Shown: positions 26,701-35,610 of the stretch, piece after piece
Numbering within the stretch: position 1 is the stretch's first letter
Layout of the letters: each line of letters starts with the position of its first letter
From: Sellimonas sp963559135
GTDB taxonomy: Bacteria > Bacillota > Clostridia > Lachnospirales > Lachnospiraceae
Length of the DNA: 64,000 nt
Assembly: GCA_963559135.1 (NCBI GenBank)
Contig: CAUWJP010000001.1
Span: 93,284-157,283 of the forward strand
Reading direction: 5' to 3'
Notes under the pieces: generated by a model
The model's database searches: none
What the model was told of the DNA's origin: nothing
What the model saw: only the letters and a program-made list of their open reading frames with translations
Made by a program: the position numbers and the translations under genes

Positions 26701-27356
26701 AAGGATTGTTAGTAAAAGATTTATGTTTGATGCGTGAACTGAAAAAAACGGTGCTTATCATTGTCTTTGTTTCTGCTGTTTTCGTATTTAGCGGAACTGA
26801 CCAGGCTTTCCTGACCGGATACATCATAATCCTCAGTGCATTTATTGCAGGAATGACCCTCAGCTACGATGAAATGAACAATGGCATGGCTTTTCTGATG
26901 ACACTTCCTTGCAGCAGAAAACAGTATGTGGCAGAAAAATATTTGTTTGGATTGCTGATTATTGCCATTGGTGTTGTCTATTCTGGGGCATTGGCAGTCA
27001 TTCAAAATATGGTAGGTAGCGATTCCGGAATGAAGGAGGTGCTGCTCACGACAGAAATATGTGCATTTGTCGGAGCCATTATGCTTGCAGTTTTACTACC
27101 TACGAATTTGAAGTTCGGTGCGGAAAAAGGGCGAATTATGCTGATCCTAGGTATCATGATTGTCTGCTTCGGGATTTTCTTTGGAGTTCGGATTCTAGAA
27201 AGTAATTTTCCAGATCAGCATTCAGCCATGATTCAATGGATGAATGAAGCCTTGATGAGCAGATTTATCTATCCGGTCTTCATCATCCTTGGGATTGGTG
27301 CCCTTGGAATTTCCTTCCTGATTGCGTGCCGCATTCTGGAGAAAAAAGAGTTTTAA
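26697..27356 (+). CDS. ABC-2 family permease
   Basis: The product has 219 residues and about six membrane segments. It has the MTLSYDEMNNGMAFLMTLPCSRKQYVAEKY loop between helices 2 and 3 that marks small ABC-2 permeases of Firmicutes. It pairs with the overlapping ATPase gene. No substrate can be read from the sequence. A terminator follows. Confidence 0.88.
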   Translation: MKGLLVKDLCLMRELKKTVLIIVFVSAVFVFSGTDQAFLTGYIIILSAFIAGMTLSYDEMNNGMAFLMTLPCSRKQYVAEKYLFGLLIIAIGVVYSGALAVIQNMVGSDSGMKEVLLTTEICAFVGAIMLAVLLPTNLKFGAEKGRIMLILGIMIVCFGIFFGVRILESNFPDQHSAMIQWMNEALMSRFIYPVFIILGIGALGISFLIACRILEKKEF

Positions 27357-27371
27357 AATGAATAAAATACC

Positions 27372-27418
27372 AAAAGGCAGGAGATACAGTCCATGCTGGC
27401 TGTATTTCCTGCCTTTTT
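27372..27418 (+). terminator. Terminator of the GntR-ABC operon
   Basis: AAAGGCAGGAGATACAG pairs with CTGTATTTCCTGCCTTT (one wobble), followed by TT. Confidence 0.88.
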
Positions 27419-27533
27419 CTGCGTATAAGCGATTCGACAAAAAAAATTCGTAATCAAGCAACTTTTTCTGTACCAGCAGTGTCTAATGTATGTAAGTGTT
27501 CTAAACCGGTGAGAGAACGGAAAGGAGATTATT

Positions 27534-28052
27534 TTGGAAGATTTGGTGAAAAAAGCGATGAAAGGGGACGGACAGGCTTTTGTGGAGTTGATGGAAACAT
27601 ACAAACAGAGTATGTACAAAGTCGCAAGAAGCTATCTGAATAATAAAGAAGATATAGCAGATACGATACAAGATTCAATTGAAGCATGTTACTGCGGGCT
27701 TCCCTATTTGAATAAAACAGAATATTTCCATACATGGCTGATTCGTATTGTAATTAACAAGTGTAAAAATACTAGGAGGAAACAAAAGAGGGAGTATTTG
27801 ATCGAAGAGTTCCCTGAAAATGCAGATATCTGTGTCGAGTTTGAACAATGCGAATTTGAAAATCTCATGCAATCTTTGGATGAAAAATACCGGACGGTTC
27901 TTCTTTTGTATTATGGCGAAGGATTCAAGATCCGGGAAATTGCACAGATTCTTGACATGGAAGAAAGCACCGTAAAAAGCAGGCTTGCACGAGGTCGGGA
28001 AAAGGTAAAAGAAGTTTATGAGATTCCCGTAATCGCAGCACAGAGGAGGTAG
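27534..28052 (+). CDS. ECF-type RNA polymerase sigma factor
   Basis: The product has 172 residues from TTG 27534, preceded by AAAGGAG. Region 2 is seen in FVELMETYKQSMYKVARSYL and EDIADTIQDSIEACY. Region 4 is YRTVLLLYYGEGFKIREIAQIL followed by EESTVKSRLARGREK. Such sigma factors redirect RNA polymerase to stress or envelope genes. The neighbour 3 bp downstream encodes a one-helix membrane protein that is the likely anti-sigma factor. Confidence 0.92.
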   Translation: MEDLVKKAMKGDGQAFVELMETYKQSMYKVARSYLNNKEDIADTIQDSIEACYCGLPYLNKTEYFHTWLIRIVINKCKNTRRKQKREYLIEEFPENADICVEFEQCEFENLMQSLDEKYRTVLLLYYGEGFKIREIAQILDMEESTVKSRLARGREKVKEVYEIPVIAAQRR

Positions 28053-28055
28053 CAT

Positions 28056-29462
28056 ATGAAACGAGAGTATTCACAGTTGGAAATAGAAAAAATTTTAAAG
28101 GAAGATGCCAAAATTCCATCTGTTGTAGAAGAGAGCATGGAAAGGGCATATGAAAATCTTGGATTAAAACCGAAACAGCAGGAACAGGTTGTTCACTTCC
28201 GAAAGAAACGTCGATCTGTATGGAAAATTGCTGCGGCAGTCGCAGCACTGACGGCTGCTTTATCCTTGACGGCCTTTGCAGTCAATAAACTGATGAGAGC
28301 ACAGCTAAAAGAAGAAAAGGGAACAGTAGTTTATCAGATCCAGATTGATCCGGAACAGATGGAAGCGCACAAGATTTCCGTTATACCGGACTATATGCCA
28401 GATGGATATCATCTTCAGGAGGAAAATACCCCTTATGGTGAAAAGTGGTACAATAAAAAGACAGACGGCGTCATCAGTATTGAGAGCTACAATGCAGCTG
28501 AACTATACTGTATGATTGAAACCGGTGATTCAGTTTTCCCGGAATATGATAAGAAAGACCTTATTAAAAGTACGGACATTCAGGGAATGAAAGCAGACCT
28601 TTTTTATGGTGATACCGAGTATACAGACAACGAAAACCGACCGAAGAATGTATTCCTATTTCAAGAATCACAAGGATATGCAGTTTGGATTTCTGCACTG
28701 GATACATTGTCAGATGATGAGATTCTAAAAATCGCACAGAATTTGAAGATCACAGTCGAAGAGGAAACTGTTTCTTATCCATCTGAAAAAGAACTTGCTC
28801 AGATGAAAGAAGACAATGACTTACGTAAGGCTCAGGGAACTTCTGTTTTGACATCTTCGACTTATCAGATCGGTGAGATCATCGAGAACAAAGAAGTACA
28901 GAAAGCGATTGGAGAAAAGATTCAGTATCAGGTAGAGGAAATCCGTGTACAGGATCAGATTGATACGAAAGAATTTTCGGAAGAATCTTTTATCTCAGAT
29001 TTTGAATCAGAAATAAAATCATGGCTGAATGAAGATGGTACTTTGAAAGAACATAACAGATACCCACTCAAAGAAAACGGAACACCAGACCAGGAAAAAG
29101 CAGAAAGAGCACAGGGACAGTTCGCCATAGTCCGCATGAAAGCCCATAATGCAGGAGAAAATGCCGTGGATACTATGCTGGTGCCGCTTCTGTACACATA
29201 CGAGAAGCAAGATGGTATTTTACAGCAGGTATATCGTTATATTAATGCATCTGAATCCTATCAGTCTTTGAGTGGAGAAATGCCAATTTATCAGAGCCTT
29301 CAGGAGAATACAGAAAACGAAAAACAGCATGTGTTTTTCAAAGAACTTCAGCCGGGAGAGAAGGCCGAATATACATTAATCTATATCATTGATAAAGATC
29401 AAACGCATGATGCATATTTACAGTTCTTTGAAGGCGCAGGGCTGGTGAAAGTAGAGAAATAA
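28056..29462 (+). CDS. Anti-sigma-like membrane protein with DUF4367/DUF5027-like outer regions
   Basis: The product has 468 residues. About 50 cytoplasmic residues (YSQLEIEKILKEDAKIP) precede one membrane helix at about 53-72, then a large outside part. The first outer region (GYHLQEENTPYGEKWY, then DIQGMKADLFYGD) resembles DUF4367, found in sigma-factor operons. The second (TYQIGEIIENKEVQ to the end) resembles DUF5027. Family names are from recall. Position directly after the ECF sigma gene supports an anti-sigma or signal-sensing role. A terminator follows. Confidence 0.7.
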   Translation: MKREYSQLEIEKILKEDAKIPSVVEESMERAYENLGLKPKQQEQVVHFRKKRRSVWKIAAAVAALTAALSLTAFAVNKLMRAQLKEEKGTVVYQIQIDPEQMEAHKISVIPDYMPDGYHLQEENTPYGEKWYNKKTDGVISIESYNAAELYCMIETGDSVFPEYDKKDLIKSTDIQGMKADLFYGDTEYTDNENRPKNVFLFQESQGYAVWISALDTLSDDEILKIAQNLKITVEEETVSYPSEKELAQMKEDNDLRKAQGTSVLTSSTYQIGEIIENKEVQKAIGEKIQYQVEEIRVQDQIDTKEFSEESFISDFESEIKSWLNEDGTLKEHNRYPLKENGTPDQEKAERAQGQFAIVRMKAHNAGENAVDTMLVPLLYTYEKQDGILQQVYRYINASESYQSLSGEMPIYQSLQENTENEKQHVFFKELQPGEKAEYTLIYIIDKDQTHDAYLQFFEGAGLVKVEK

Positions 29463-29475
29463 GATTTAAAAAGAA

Positions 29476-29519
29476 AAAACCGGAAAATCCATTTATTCCA
29501 TGGATCATTTCCGGTTTTT
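29476..29519 (+). terminator. Terminator after the sigma/anti-sigma operon
   Basis: AAAACCGGAAA and TTTCCGGTTTT pair, with an inner TCCA/TGGA pairing, and are followed by T. Confidence 0.85.
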
Positions 29520-29531
29520 CTATTTTGAACG

Positions 29532-29830
29532 CTACATTAGATAGATAATAAAAGAACCAACTATAAAAAGTTCAATTAGAAACATTATGCAGATGGCTAT
29601 GAAAATAAGAAAATAATACTGTTCTTTGGTCTTTTGATAGCCTGATTTATAGTAGATAATATGAGCTTGAATCACTTTTGTATTACTAAGTAATAATGTA
29701 ATAGTCTGAATAACTGGAAGTAGAAAAATCTGAATCCGATCAGCATTGTACCTGAAACAAGTCTATTGACACGAATAGAAACATCCCCTGGAAGCAGGAA
29801 AACGGATAAAATAGCAACAATATGAACAGA
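29532..29830 (-). pseudogene. Candidate frameshifted small membrane protein
   Basis: Directly downstream of the recombinase gene, two overlapping minus-strand frames together read like one hydrophobic protein. The first has HIVAILSVFLLPGDVSIRV then NRLVSGTMLIG. The second has RIQIFLLPVIQTITLLLSN, then KSGYQKTKEQYYF, and ends in a membrane helix and FIIYLM at 29532. Neither has a good start. A shift near 29715-29730 would join them. I recognise no family. It could be two unrelated chance frames. Confidence 0.4.
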
Positions 29831-29834
29831 TTCT

Positions 29835-30893
29835 CTATTTCTCCCTCAAAATCACAGCCTTAGATGCGCTCCTCCGGCGTTCATCGCTTAATTTAGCATA
29901 GTGTTTCTTGGTCGTATTGACATCGGCATGCCCCAGTACATCGGCCACCAGATAGATATCCCCTGTCTCACGGTAGAGGGCGGTGCCGTAGGTGCTTCGT
30001 AACTTATGCGGAGTGATAGTTTTGACCGAAACAGCGGAGCAGTATTTCTTTACCATTTTTTCTACTGCATCAACACTGATCCGTTTTTTCTGGCCGGAAA
30101 GGAAGAGGGCGTCTTCATGGCCGGAGAGGGGAGTAATGCCGTTTCTCTGGAGCTCCAGATAGTCTTTCAGCGCCTTTTCTACTTCCTCGCCGAAGTAAAC
30201 GATCATTTCATTTCCACCTTTTCGGATGATCCGGATACCGTTGTTTTTAAAGTCTACATCTTGAATGTTTAGTCCTACAAGTTCGGAGACACGAACACCT
30301 GTTCCGAGCAGGAGAGTAACGATTGCGATATCGCGGTATTTCTGTTTCTGATAGTGATACAGTTTGACTCCGGTTAGATCATTCCCATAATTTTCAATAT
30401 AATCAAGAAGTGCGGCAACTTCATCGGTATCCAGCTGCACAATCGCTTTTTCTTTGATTTTCGGCATATCAACGAGACGGACCGGATTGCTTGTTAAAAG
30501 TTCGCGTTTGCACAGATAATCATAGAAACTACGCAGGCAAGACATTTTTCGGGCGATTCCCGTACGGGAATTGGTTTCGGTCCGGTTGTCAGGTGTCTTA
30601 TAAGCCTTGAGATATTCTTCAAATTCTTCAAAATCTACGGGCTTTAACATGGATAGATCCTCAATGGAAATCTCGGAAAGTGCCTTGTCATGAAGCAAGG
30701 GATTTGTTTCCTGAAGAAATCGGAAGAATACGCGTAGATCATATGCATATGATAATCTGGTTTTATCAGATGTTGTGGTTTCCTTCGCGCGGAAATATTC
30801 CTTTACATAAGGAGGCAATTCGGATAAAAATTCCCGAAGCCTTATAGTATTTTCAATTTTTACCTGTTCACGGTAAGTAGCAGGTTTTGCCAT
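29835..30893 (-). CDS. Tyrosine recombinase, XerS-like
   Basis: The product has 352 residues. ATG 30893 follows GGAGG at 9 bases. An N-terminal SAM-like core-binding domain (LPPYVKEYFRAKETTT) precedes the catalytic domain. The catalytic set is visible: GVRVSELVGL (Arg), IRKGGNE (Lys), TPHKLRSTYG (His, Arg), GHADVNTTKKHY (His, Tyr). Length, the PYVxEYxRAK start and the ISVDAVEKMVKKY segment resemble streptococcal XerS, a single recombinase resolving chromosome dimers at one dif-type site. No integrated element surrounds it, which favours a housekeeping role. Confidence 0.85.
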   Translation of the reverse strand: MAKPATYREQVKIENTIRLREFLSELPPYVKEYFRAKETTTSDKTRLSYAYDLRVFFRFLQETNPLLHDKALSEISIEDLSMLKPVDFEEFEEYLKAYKTPDNRTETNSRTGIARKMSCLRSFYDYLCKRELLTSNPVRLVDMPKIKEKAIVQLDTDEVAALLDYIENYGNDLTGVKLYHYQKQKYRDIAIVTLLLGTGVRVSELVGLNIQDVDFKNNGIRIIRKGGNEMIVYFGEEVEKALKDYLELQRNGITPLSGHEDALFLSGQKKRISVDAVEKMVKKYCSAVSVKTITPHKLRSTYGTALYRETGDIYLVADVLGHADVNTTKKHYAKLSDERRRSASKAVILREK

Positions 30894-31002
30894 AAATAAA
30901 ATCCTCCAAATTTTGTGAAAATGTTCCAGTTGCGGGCCATTGGCCAAATTGGGGTTTCTGAGAGTAGTTTAACATAAAACAAAGAAAAAAGCCATACTTT
31001 TT

Positions 31003-31024
31003 CGGATAAATCTGTATTTGTCCG
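31003..31024. repeat. Inverted repeat upstream of the recombinase, possible recombination site
   Basis: CGGATAAAT and ATTTGTCCG (one mismatch) flank CTGT, about 110 bp upstream of the recombinase start. An outer TAGTTTA/TAAACTA pair flanks it. In streptococci the dif site lies next to xerS, so this is a candidate core site. It could equally be an operator dyad. The gap from 30894 to 31163 has no other feature except the hairpin at 31081-31132. Confidence 0.3.
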
Positions 31025-31080
31025 CTAAACTAATTTCAAAGTAAAACTACTATTTTAGTCCTGATCAGAAATCATGGAAC

Positions 31081-31132
31081 AAAAAAACCATGAGAATTCA
31101 TTTTACACAACGTTTGTAAAAGTTCTCATGGT
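31081..31132 (-). terminator. Leftward intrinsic terminator
   Basis: ACCATGAGAA pairs with TTCTCATGGT. On the minus strand a run of T follows. It probably ended the now decayed P-II-like gene and the GNAT gene upstream of it. Confidence 0.65.
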
Positions 31133-31163
31133 ATTCTTTCTTACTTCTTTTTTTATTTTCTCG

Positions 31164-31405
31164 TTATGGTTCGTGGATTCTAGGGACTTCATTAACCGGT
31201 ACCGAGAAAATGATTCCGTATGCCTCGGTCTGTAATCCGCAGGTAGAACTGATTTCATTCATGATAAAAGACTTTTTCTCTCTGGGAACAATAATCAATG
31301 ACAATTGTTTACTCTTGTCCTTGTCGCGGAATCAATGAACTCATCGATGAATCCTTCGAGGACTGCCAACGTAATAGCATATGAAGTCTCATTGATCTTC
31401 TACTG
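31164..31405 (-). pseudogene. Decayed P-II-like regulator
   Basis: The minus strand reads INETSYAITLAVLEGFIDEF then IDSATRTRV. After a stop and a frame change it reads LSLIIVPREKKSFIMNEISS, then TCGLQTEAYGIIFSVPVNEV, ending at 31164. These match the middle and the end of P-II-like (GlnB/GlnK-type) proteins of Clostridia. The stretch between them, including the T-loop end and GRG-type motif, is missing, and no start is seen. A deletion with frameshift explains it. Intact relatives often sit beside DUF1538 membrane genes, which are not present here. Confidence 0.6.
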
Positions 31406-31444
31406 CTTTTCAAAACTGTTATCAACCTCTTTTCTATTAGATTT

Positions 31445-32005
31445 TCATAAAGCCGCATACTCTTCTGCCAGAATACTGTAAATGGCCAGATCGACAATTC
31501 CCCGGTTGTTCTTACCTCCCTTACGGAGAGTCCCCTCGTATGTCATATGGCATTTCTGCATGACTCTTCCGGATGCAGGATTCTCTGTATCATGACAGGC
31601 CTCAATCCGGTTGGCGCCCACCTGTTTAAAGAAAAAGCTTATGATGGCGGAAAGTGCCTCTGTCATGATCCCTCGGTTCCACCAGGCGCTTCCCAGACAA
31701 TATCCGATGGAGATGCTTGCAAGTTCTTCATCAATTTTGACTGCGCTGATGGTTCCAACAGGATTTTCAGGATATTCTTTTAACGTGATACTCCACTGGT
31801 AAAAATCAGATTTTAGATAGGATTCGATCCATTCCAAAAGAATTTTTCTGGTAAGTTCCGGATCGATATGTGTAGGCCAGGAAAGAAATTTTGTGACGTG
31901 TGGATCTTTTGCCCAGTTTTCGTAGACAGCATGGACGTCTTTCATTGTAAAACGGCCAAGATACAACCGATCGGTCTCAAGAAAACATGTTCCTTTATGT
32001 TCCAT
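31445..32005 (-). CDS. GNAT acetyltransferase, RimJ/RimL type
   Basis: The product has 186 residues. It shows the RimJ/RimL-like pattern: ETDRLYLGRFTMKDVHAVYENW near the N-terminus, SIGYCLGSAWWNRGIMTEAL near residue 100 for acetyl-CoA binding, and GANRIEACHDTENPASGRVMQK near residue 133. These enzymes acetylate N-terminal or small-molecule amines. AGAGGG lies 11 bases upstream, a weak site. The target is unknown. Confidence 0.88.
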   Translation of the reverse strand: MEHKGTCFLETDRLYLGRFTMKDVHAVYENWAKDPHVTKFLSWPTHIDPELTRKILLEWIESYLKSDFYQWSITLKEYPENPVGTISAVKIDEELASISIGYCLGSAWWNRGIMTEALSAIISFFFKQVGANRIEACHDTENPASGRVMQKCHMTYEGTLRKGGKNNRGIVDLAIYSILAEEYAAL

Positions 32006-32202
32006 ACCTATTTTTTCCCTCTTTTCATTTTCACAGGAAACTGTGACAAATTATATTTTATTATTATAACATATTTATGCAGAATCTTCTTCTAAAAATT
32101 TTATAAAAATACATTCTAGAGCTGAAGAAAGAATTTTTGAATTGTAAAAGATGTACTGGAATCGTGTTCTGTATGTCCAATTTATCTTCTATTTACGTCT
32201 GT

Positions 32203-32265
32203 TTGACAACTATCGCAAATCATGTTATTTTATAATCGTTAGCACTCAAGAAACTTATTGGCTAA
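32203..32265 (+). promoter_or_regulatory. lon promoter with degenerate CIRCE-like element
   Basis: TTGACA (32203) and TATTTT (32226) are 17 bp apart. Just after, TTAGCACTC at 32239-32247, a 9-base spacer and ATTGGCTAA at 32257-32265 match the HrcA target CIRCE: the left half is perfect and the right half keeps five of nine bases. This suggests heat-shock repression of lon by HrcA. Confidence 0.6.
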
Positions 32266-32279
32266 TAAGGAGGGGTTTT

Positions 32280-34550
32280 ATGATTGTAAGACCAATGTAT
32301 AATCTTGTATTGCTCCCAGATGTGAATTATTATTTCAAGAACGATTTTTTAAAAGGCTGGAGTCCGGTTCAGATAGAAGCACAGGAACGAATTCTATTCC
32401 TCGTTTTGCGGGAAAATAAACCGAGGGAAGAGCTACAACCCGAGGACTTTTATCCAATCGGTGTTTCAGCGCAGATCGATTCGGTTGAGGAAGACGGTAG
32501 CATTCGTGTCCACACCCTGGAAAGGGTAGATATTACAGGAATCGAGATACATGACGGGTATATCGAAGCAGAGGCATGTGTCCGGGCAGATGTGGACGAT
32601 CTTCCAAGAGAGGAAGGAGCTGAACGTTTCTCTCGAATCCAGCGTGCGCTTTTGCAGTTTGTACAGAAATATCAGTGGGGCATGTGGGCGAGAAGCTATA
32701 TTCTTCAGTGGAACAATCTGCCGGAAGCAGTCTGTACACTGACAGAATATCTGAATCTGAAACCGGATGAAAAATATCAGATTCTTGCGGTAGATTCAGA
32801 AAGAGAACGGTTTAACTGTATGGAGCAGGCCATTTATGAGCTTATAGAAGTATCCAAAGTTTCCGAGGAGGCCCAGAGTGCTCAGAAAGACGATCAGGAA
32901 CAGCTGTACCGGGAGGCAGCTATCAAGAAACAGATCGGATATCTGCAGCAGGAATTGGATGAAATGCACCCGGAAAATGTGACGGATATTCAGATGTTTG
33001 AAAAGAAAATCGAAGAGTCCAAAATGAATGAAACCGCCAGAAAAGAGGCAGAAAAAGTACTAGGACGAATGAAACAGGAAGGTCAGGATGGCCATGAGTA
33101 TGGAATGCTGTATGATTATCTGGATTTTCTTACTTCTCTTTCCTGGGAAGTACCAGAGTCCTCACCGGTAGATCTGGATGAGGCACAGCAGATTCTGGAT
33201 GAAGATCACTATGGACTAGAAAAAGTCAAGGAACGGATTATCCAGCAGATTGCTGTCATGTCCCTTAACAAGAAACAGTCCGGCTCGATCCTTCTGTTTA
33301 CCGGTGCACCTGGAACCGGAAAGACAAGTATCGGACAGAGTATTGCCAGAGCTCTTGGACGGTCCTACGCAAGAATCAGTCTGGGCGGCGTCAGGGACGA
33401 GGCAGAGATTCGTGGACACCGACGAACGTATATCGGGGCAATGCCAGGCCGGATCATGCAAGGTATTAAACGTAGCGGAGCTTCTAATCCGGTTATTGTA
33501 CTGGATGAGGTGGATAAACTCTCCAAAGATTACAGCGGAGATCCGGCAAGCGCCCTTCTGGAGGTGCTGGATCCGGAGCAGAATAATACGTTTACGGACC
33601 ATTATCTCAATGTCCCGTATGATCTTTCCAATGTTCTGTTTATCTGTACTGCGAATACAACCGATACCATTCCGGAACCGCTTCTGAACAGGATGGAGGT
33701 TATCTCCTTCAGCGGATACTCGGAGGTAGAGAAACTTCAGATTGCTAAGCGCCATTTGATTCCAAAGGCGGAAAAATCCATGGGAATTCCGGCAGAAAAG
33801 CTGGAGATTCCAGAAGAAGTACTCAGACAGATCATTACGGAATATACGATGGAGTCTGGTGTTCGTGGATTGAAAAAACAGATCGACGCTATGTGCAGAG
33901 CACTGGCTGTCCGTCTTGTGAAGAATCCGGATGAGAAGCTTTCTGTTCAGCCGGAAGATCTGCGTACACTGCTTGGAAGAAGGCAACTGCATCATGACAT
34001 GAGGCTTAGTGAAGCAGAGCCGGGAACGGTGACCGGCCTTGCCTGGACCAGCGCGGGTGGCGAGATTCTCTATATCGAAAGCCGTTTGATTCGGGGAGAT
34101 GGTAAAGTTACCATCACAGGACAGCTCGGAGACGTGATGAAGGAGTCCATCCAGATAGCCATTAGTCTTGTCAAGATTTATTATCCCGAAGAGACAAAGG
34201 TACTGGAGGATCACGATTTACATATTCATATTCCGGCGGGAGCGATCCCGAAAGATGGACCGTCCGCCGGAATTACACTGGTTACTGCCCTCTCTTCTCT
34301 TGTGACAGGAAAGTCAGTCCCTACAGAATATGCTATGACAGGGGAAGTCTCACTAAGGGGATATGTTCTACCGATTGGCGGTCTGCCTGAGAAACTGATG
34401 GCCGCACAAAGAGCCGGCATCGAAAAGGTATTCATTCCGCAGGACAATGTGGAGGATCTCGAAGATGTGGCAGAGGAAGTAAAAGAACGGCTGACCATTA
34501 TCCCGGTCAGAAAAATCCGGGACGTACTGGATGTATTGATCGGCAAATAA
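32280..34550 (+). CDS. lon: ATP-dependent Lon protease
   Basis: The product has 756 residues. ATG 32280 follows AAGGAGG at 6 bases. A Lon N-terminal domain (about 1-190) and coiled region precede the AAA+ module, with Walker A GAPGTGKT at 342-349 and VIVLDE at 405-410. The protease domain has the Ser662/Lys705 dyad (PKDGPSAG and GGLPEKLM). It degrades misfolded and regulatory proteins in the cytoplasm. The N-terminus starts MIVRPMYNLVLLPDVNYYF, shorter and more diverged than in typical Lon. A terminator follows. Confidence 0.95.
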   Translation: MIVRPMYNLVLLPDVNYYFKNDFLKGWSPVQIEAQERILFLVLRENKPREELQPEDFYPIGVSAQIDSVEEDGSIRVHTLERVDITGIEIHDGYIEAEACVRADVDDLPREEGAERFSRIQRALLQFVQKYQWGMWARSYILQWNNLPEAVCTLTEYLNLKPDEKYQILAVDSERERFNCMEQAIYELIEVSKVSEEAQSAQKDDQEQLYREAAIKKQIGYLQQELDEMHPENVTDIQMFEKKIEESKMNETARKEAEKVLGRMKQEGQDGHEYGMLYDYLDFLTSLSWEVPESSPVDLDEAQQILDEDHYGLEKVKERIIQQIAVMSLNKKQSGSILLFTGAPGTGKTSIGQSIARALGRSYARISLGGVRDEAEIRGHRRTYIGAMPGRIMQGIKRSGASNPVIVLDEVDKLSKDYSGDPASALLEVLDPEQNNTFTDHYLNVPYDLSNVLFICTANTTDTIPEPLLNRMEVISFSGYSEVEKLQIAKRHLIPKAEKSMGIPAEKLEIPEEVLRQIITEYTMESGVRGLKKQIDAMCRALAVRLVKNPDEKLSVQPEDLRTLLGRRQLHHDMRLSEAEPGTVTGLAWTSAGGEILYIESRLIRGDGKVTITGQLGDVMKESIQIAISLVKIYYPEETKVLEDHDLHIHIPAGAIPKDGPSAGITLVTALSSLVTGKSVPTEYAMTGEVSLRGYVLPIGGLPEKLMAAQRAGIEKVFIPQDNVEDLEDVAEEVKERLTIIPVRKIRDVLDVLIGK

Positions 34551-34557
34551 AAAAAGA

Positions 34558-34596
34558 CGAAAAAAGACTGACGGAGATTTTCCATCAGTCTTTTTT
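34558..34596. terminator. Terminator between lon and the convergent methyltransferase
   Basis: AAAAGACTGA pairs with TCAGTCTTTT and is followed by more T. A and T runs on both sides suit both convergent genes; the stem includes the methyltransferase stop codon. Confidence 0.82.
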
Positions 34597-35319
34597 CTGT
34601 GCTGCGATCAAAAGTATCATCGGTCTGCGCATCTCATCTTTCATTCCAGGAAGATTGATCATATCCTGCGGTGGCATCGGCTCTACGAGCTCCAGAAGCG
34701 TAAAACCATTTGCAAAAAGTGTCTGGAGATACGTCGTCAGCGTCCGATGATATTTAGTCACATGTTCCCCAAGAAAAATAGTGTCCCTTTTTCCTTCATA
34801 GTAGTAATTATCTACCGGGAAGTGTAGTATGTTTCCGTCTTCATCGTAGTACCAGTCCTGACTGCCATAAGCAGTAAATACCGGATGTTCTACAGAAAAG
34901 ATGAAATATCCTTCCGAAGTCAGCCAACGGTGAATCTTTTTGACGATCGCTTCAAAGTTTTCAACATAGTGAAATGCGAGAGAACTTAACACAATATCAA
35001 ACGATCCGTCTTCAAAGGTCAGATCTTCCATGGCGCTCTGGCGGTAACTGATCTCCGGACGGTTGTTTTTTCTCTTTGCGGTCTCGATCATTCTTGCGGA
35101 AATATCCGTCCCGAGTACGCGGGATGCCCCGTTGGAGGCAGCATACTCACAATGCCATCCATACCCGCATCCCAGATCCAGGACATTGCGCCCGTTAAAA
35201 TCTGGGAGAAGTTTTTTTAGTTCACTCCACTCTCCCGCCCCGGCTAATCCTTTTTTTGAACGAAGCATCTCACTGTATTTTTTGAAAAATTGTTCATTAT
35301 CATAAGGATTCTCTTTCAT
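34585..35319 (-). CDS. Class I SAM-dependent methyltransferase
   Basis: The product has 244 residues. Motif I is VLDLGCGYGWHC near residue 46. LGTDIS and FDIVLSSLAFHYV complete the methyltransferase 11-type fold. ATG 35319 is chosen for homology to the usual start (MKENPYDNEQFF); the ribosome site is weak (GGGG), and in-frame ATG 35340 is possible. The acceptor molecule is unknown. Confidence 0.88.
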   Translation of the reverse strand: MKENPYDNEQFFKKYSEMLRSKKGLAGAGEWSELKKLLPDFNGRNVLDLGCGYGWHCEYAASNGASRVLGTDISARMIETAKRKNNRPEISYRQSAMEDLTFEDGSFDIVLSSLAFHYVENFEAIVKKIHRWLTSEGYFIFSVEHPVFTAYGSQDWYYDEDGNILHFPVDNYYYEGKRDTIFLGEHVTKYHRTLTTYLQTLFANGFTLLELVEPMPPQDMINLPGMKDEMRRPMILLIAAQKKD

Positions 35320-35610
35320 TGCTTTTCCCCGTCTTTCCATCGTAGCGATATTCTTTTCTCTTATTGTACTTTCTACTGCTCTTTGGTGACACTCCATCTT
35401 TGTCATAATAGCGCAGAGCAGACGTGTAATAAATTATACCTATAAACACAATCCAAGTCAATCAGGAGGTAAAGTAAAGCGTGCCACTGATCGATGAAAA
35501 AGAAGCTTTTTCTCTGGAAGATTCCACCTCATAAGATATGATTCATTTCCATACTTTTTATTCCTTTCTTCTGTTTCTATATTTAAACTGGTTTGTCAGC
35601 GCGAGGTTCA

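Noticed and set aside
29835..32005. An integrated mobile element around the recombinase.
   Set aside because: No relaxase, phage or transposase genes, no tRNA and no matching direct repeats were seen; the recombinase looks like the housekeeping XerS type.
35481..35534. A 17-codon frame from GTG with an AGGAGG upstream, between the methyltransferase and DedA genes.
   Set aside because: Too short, the ribosome site is 11 bases away, and no family likeness is seen. It may be the stub of a lost gene.
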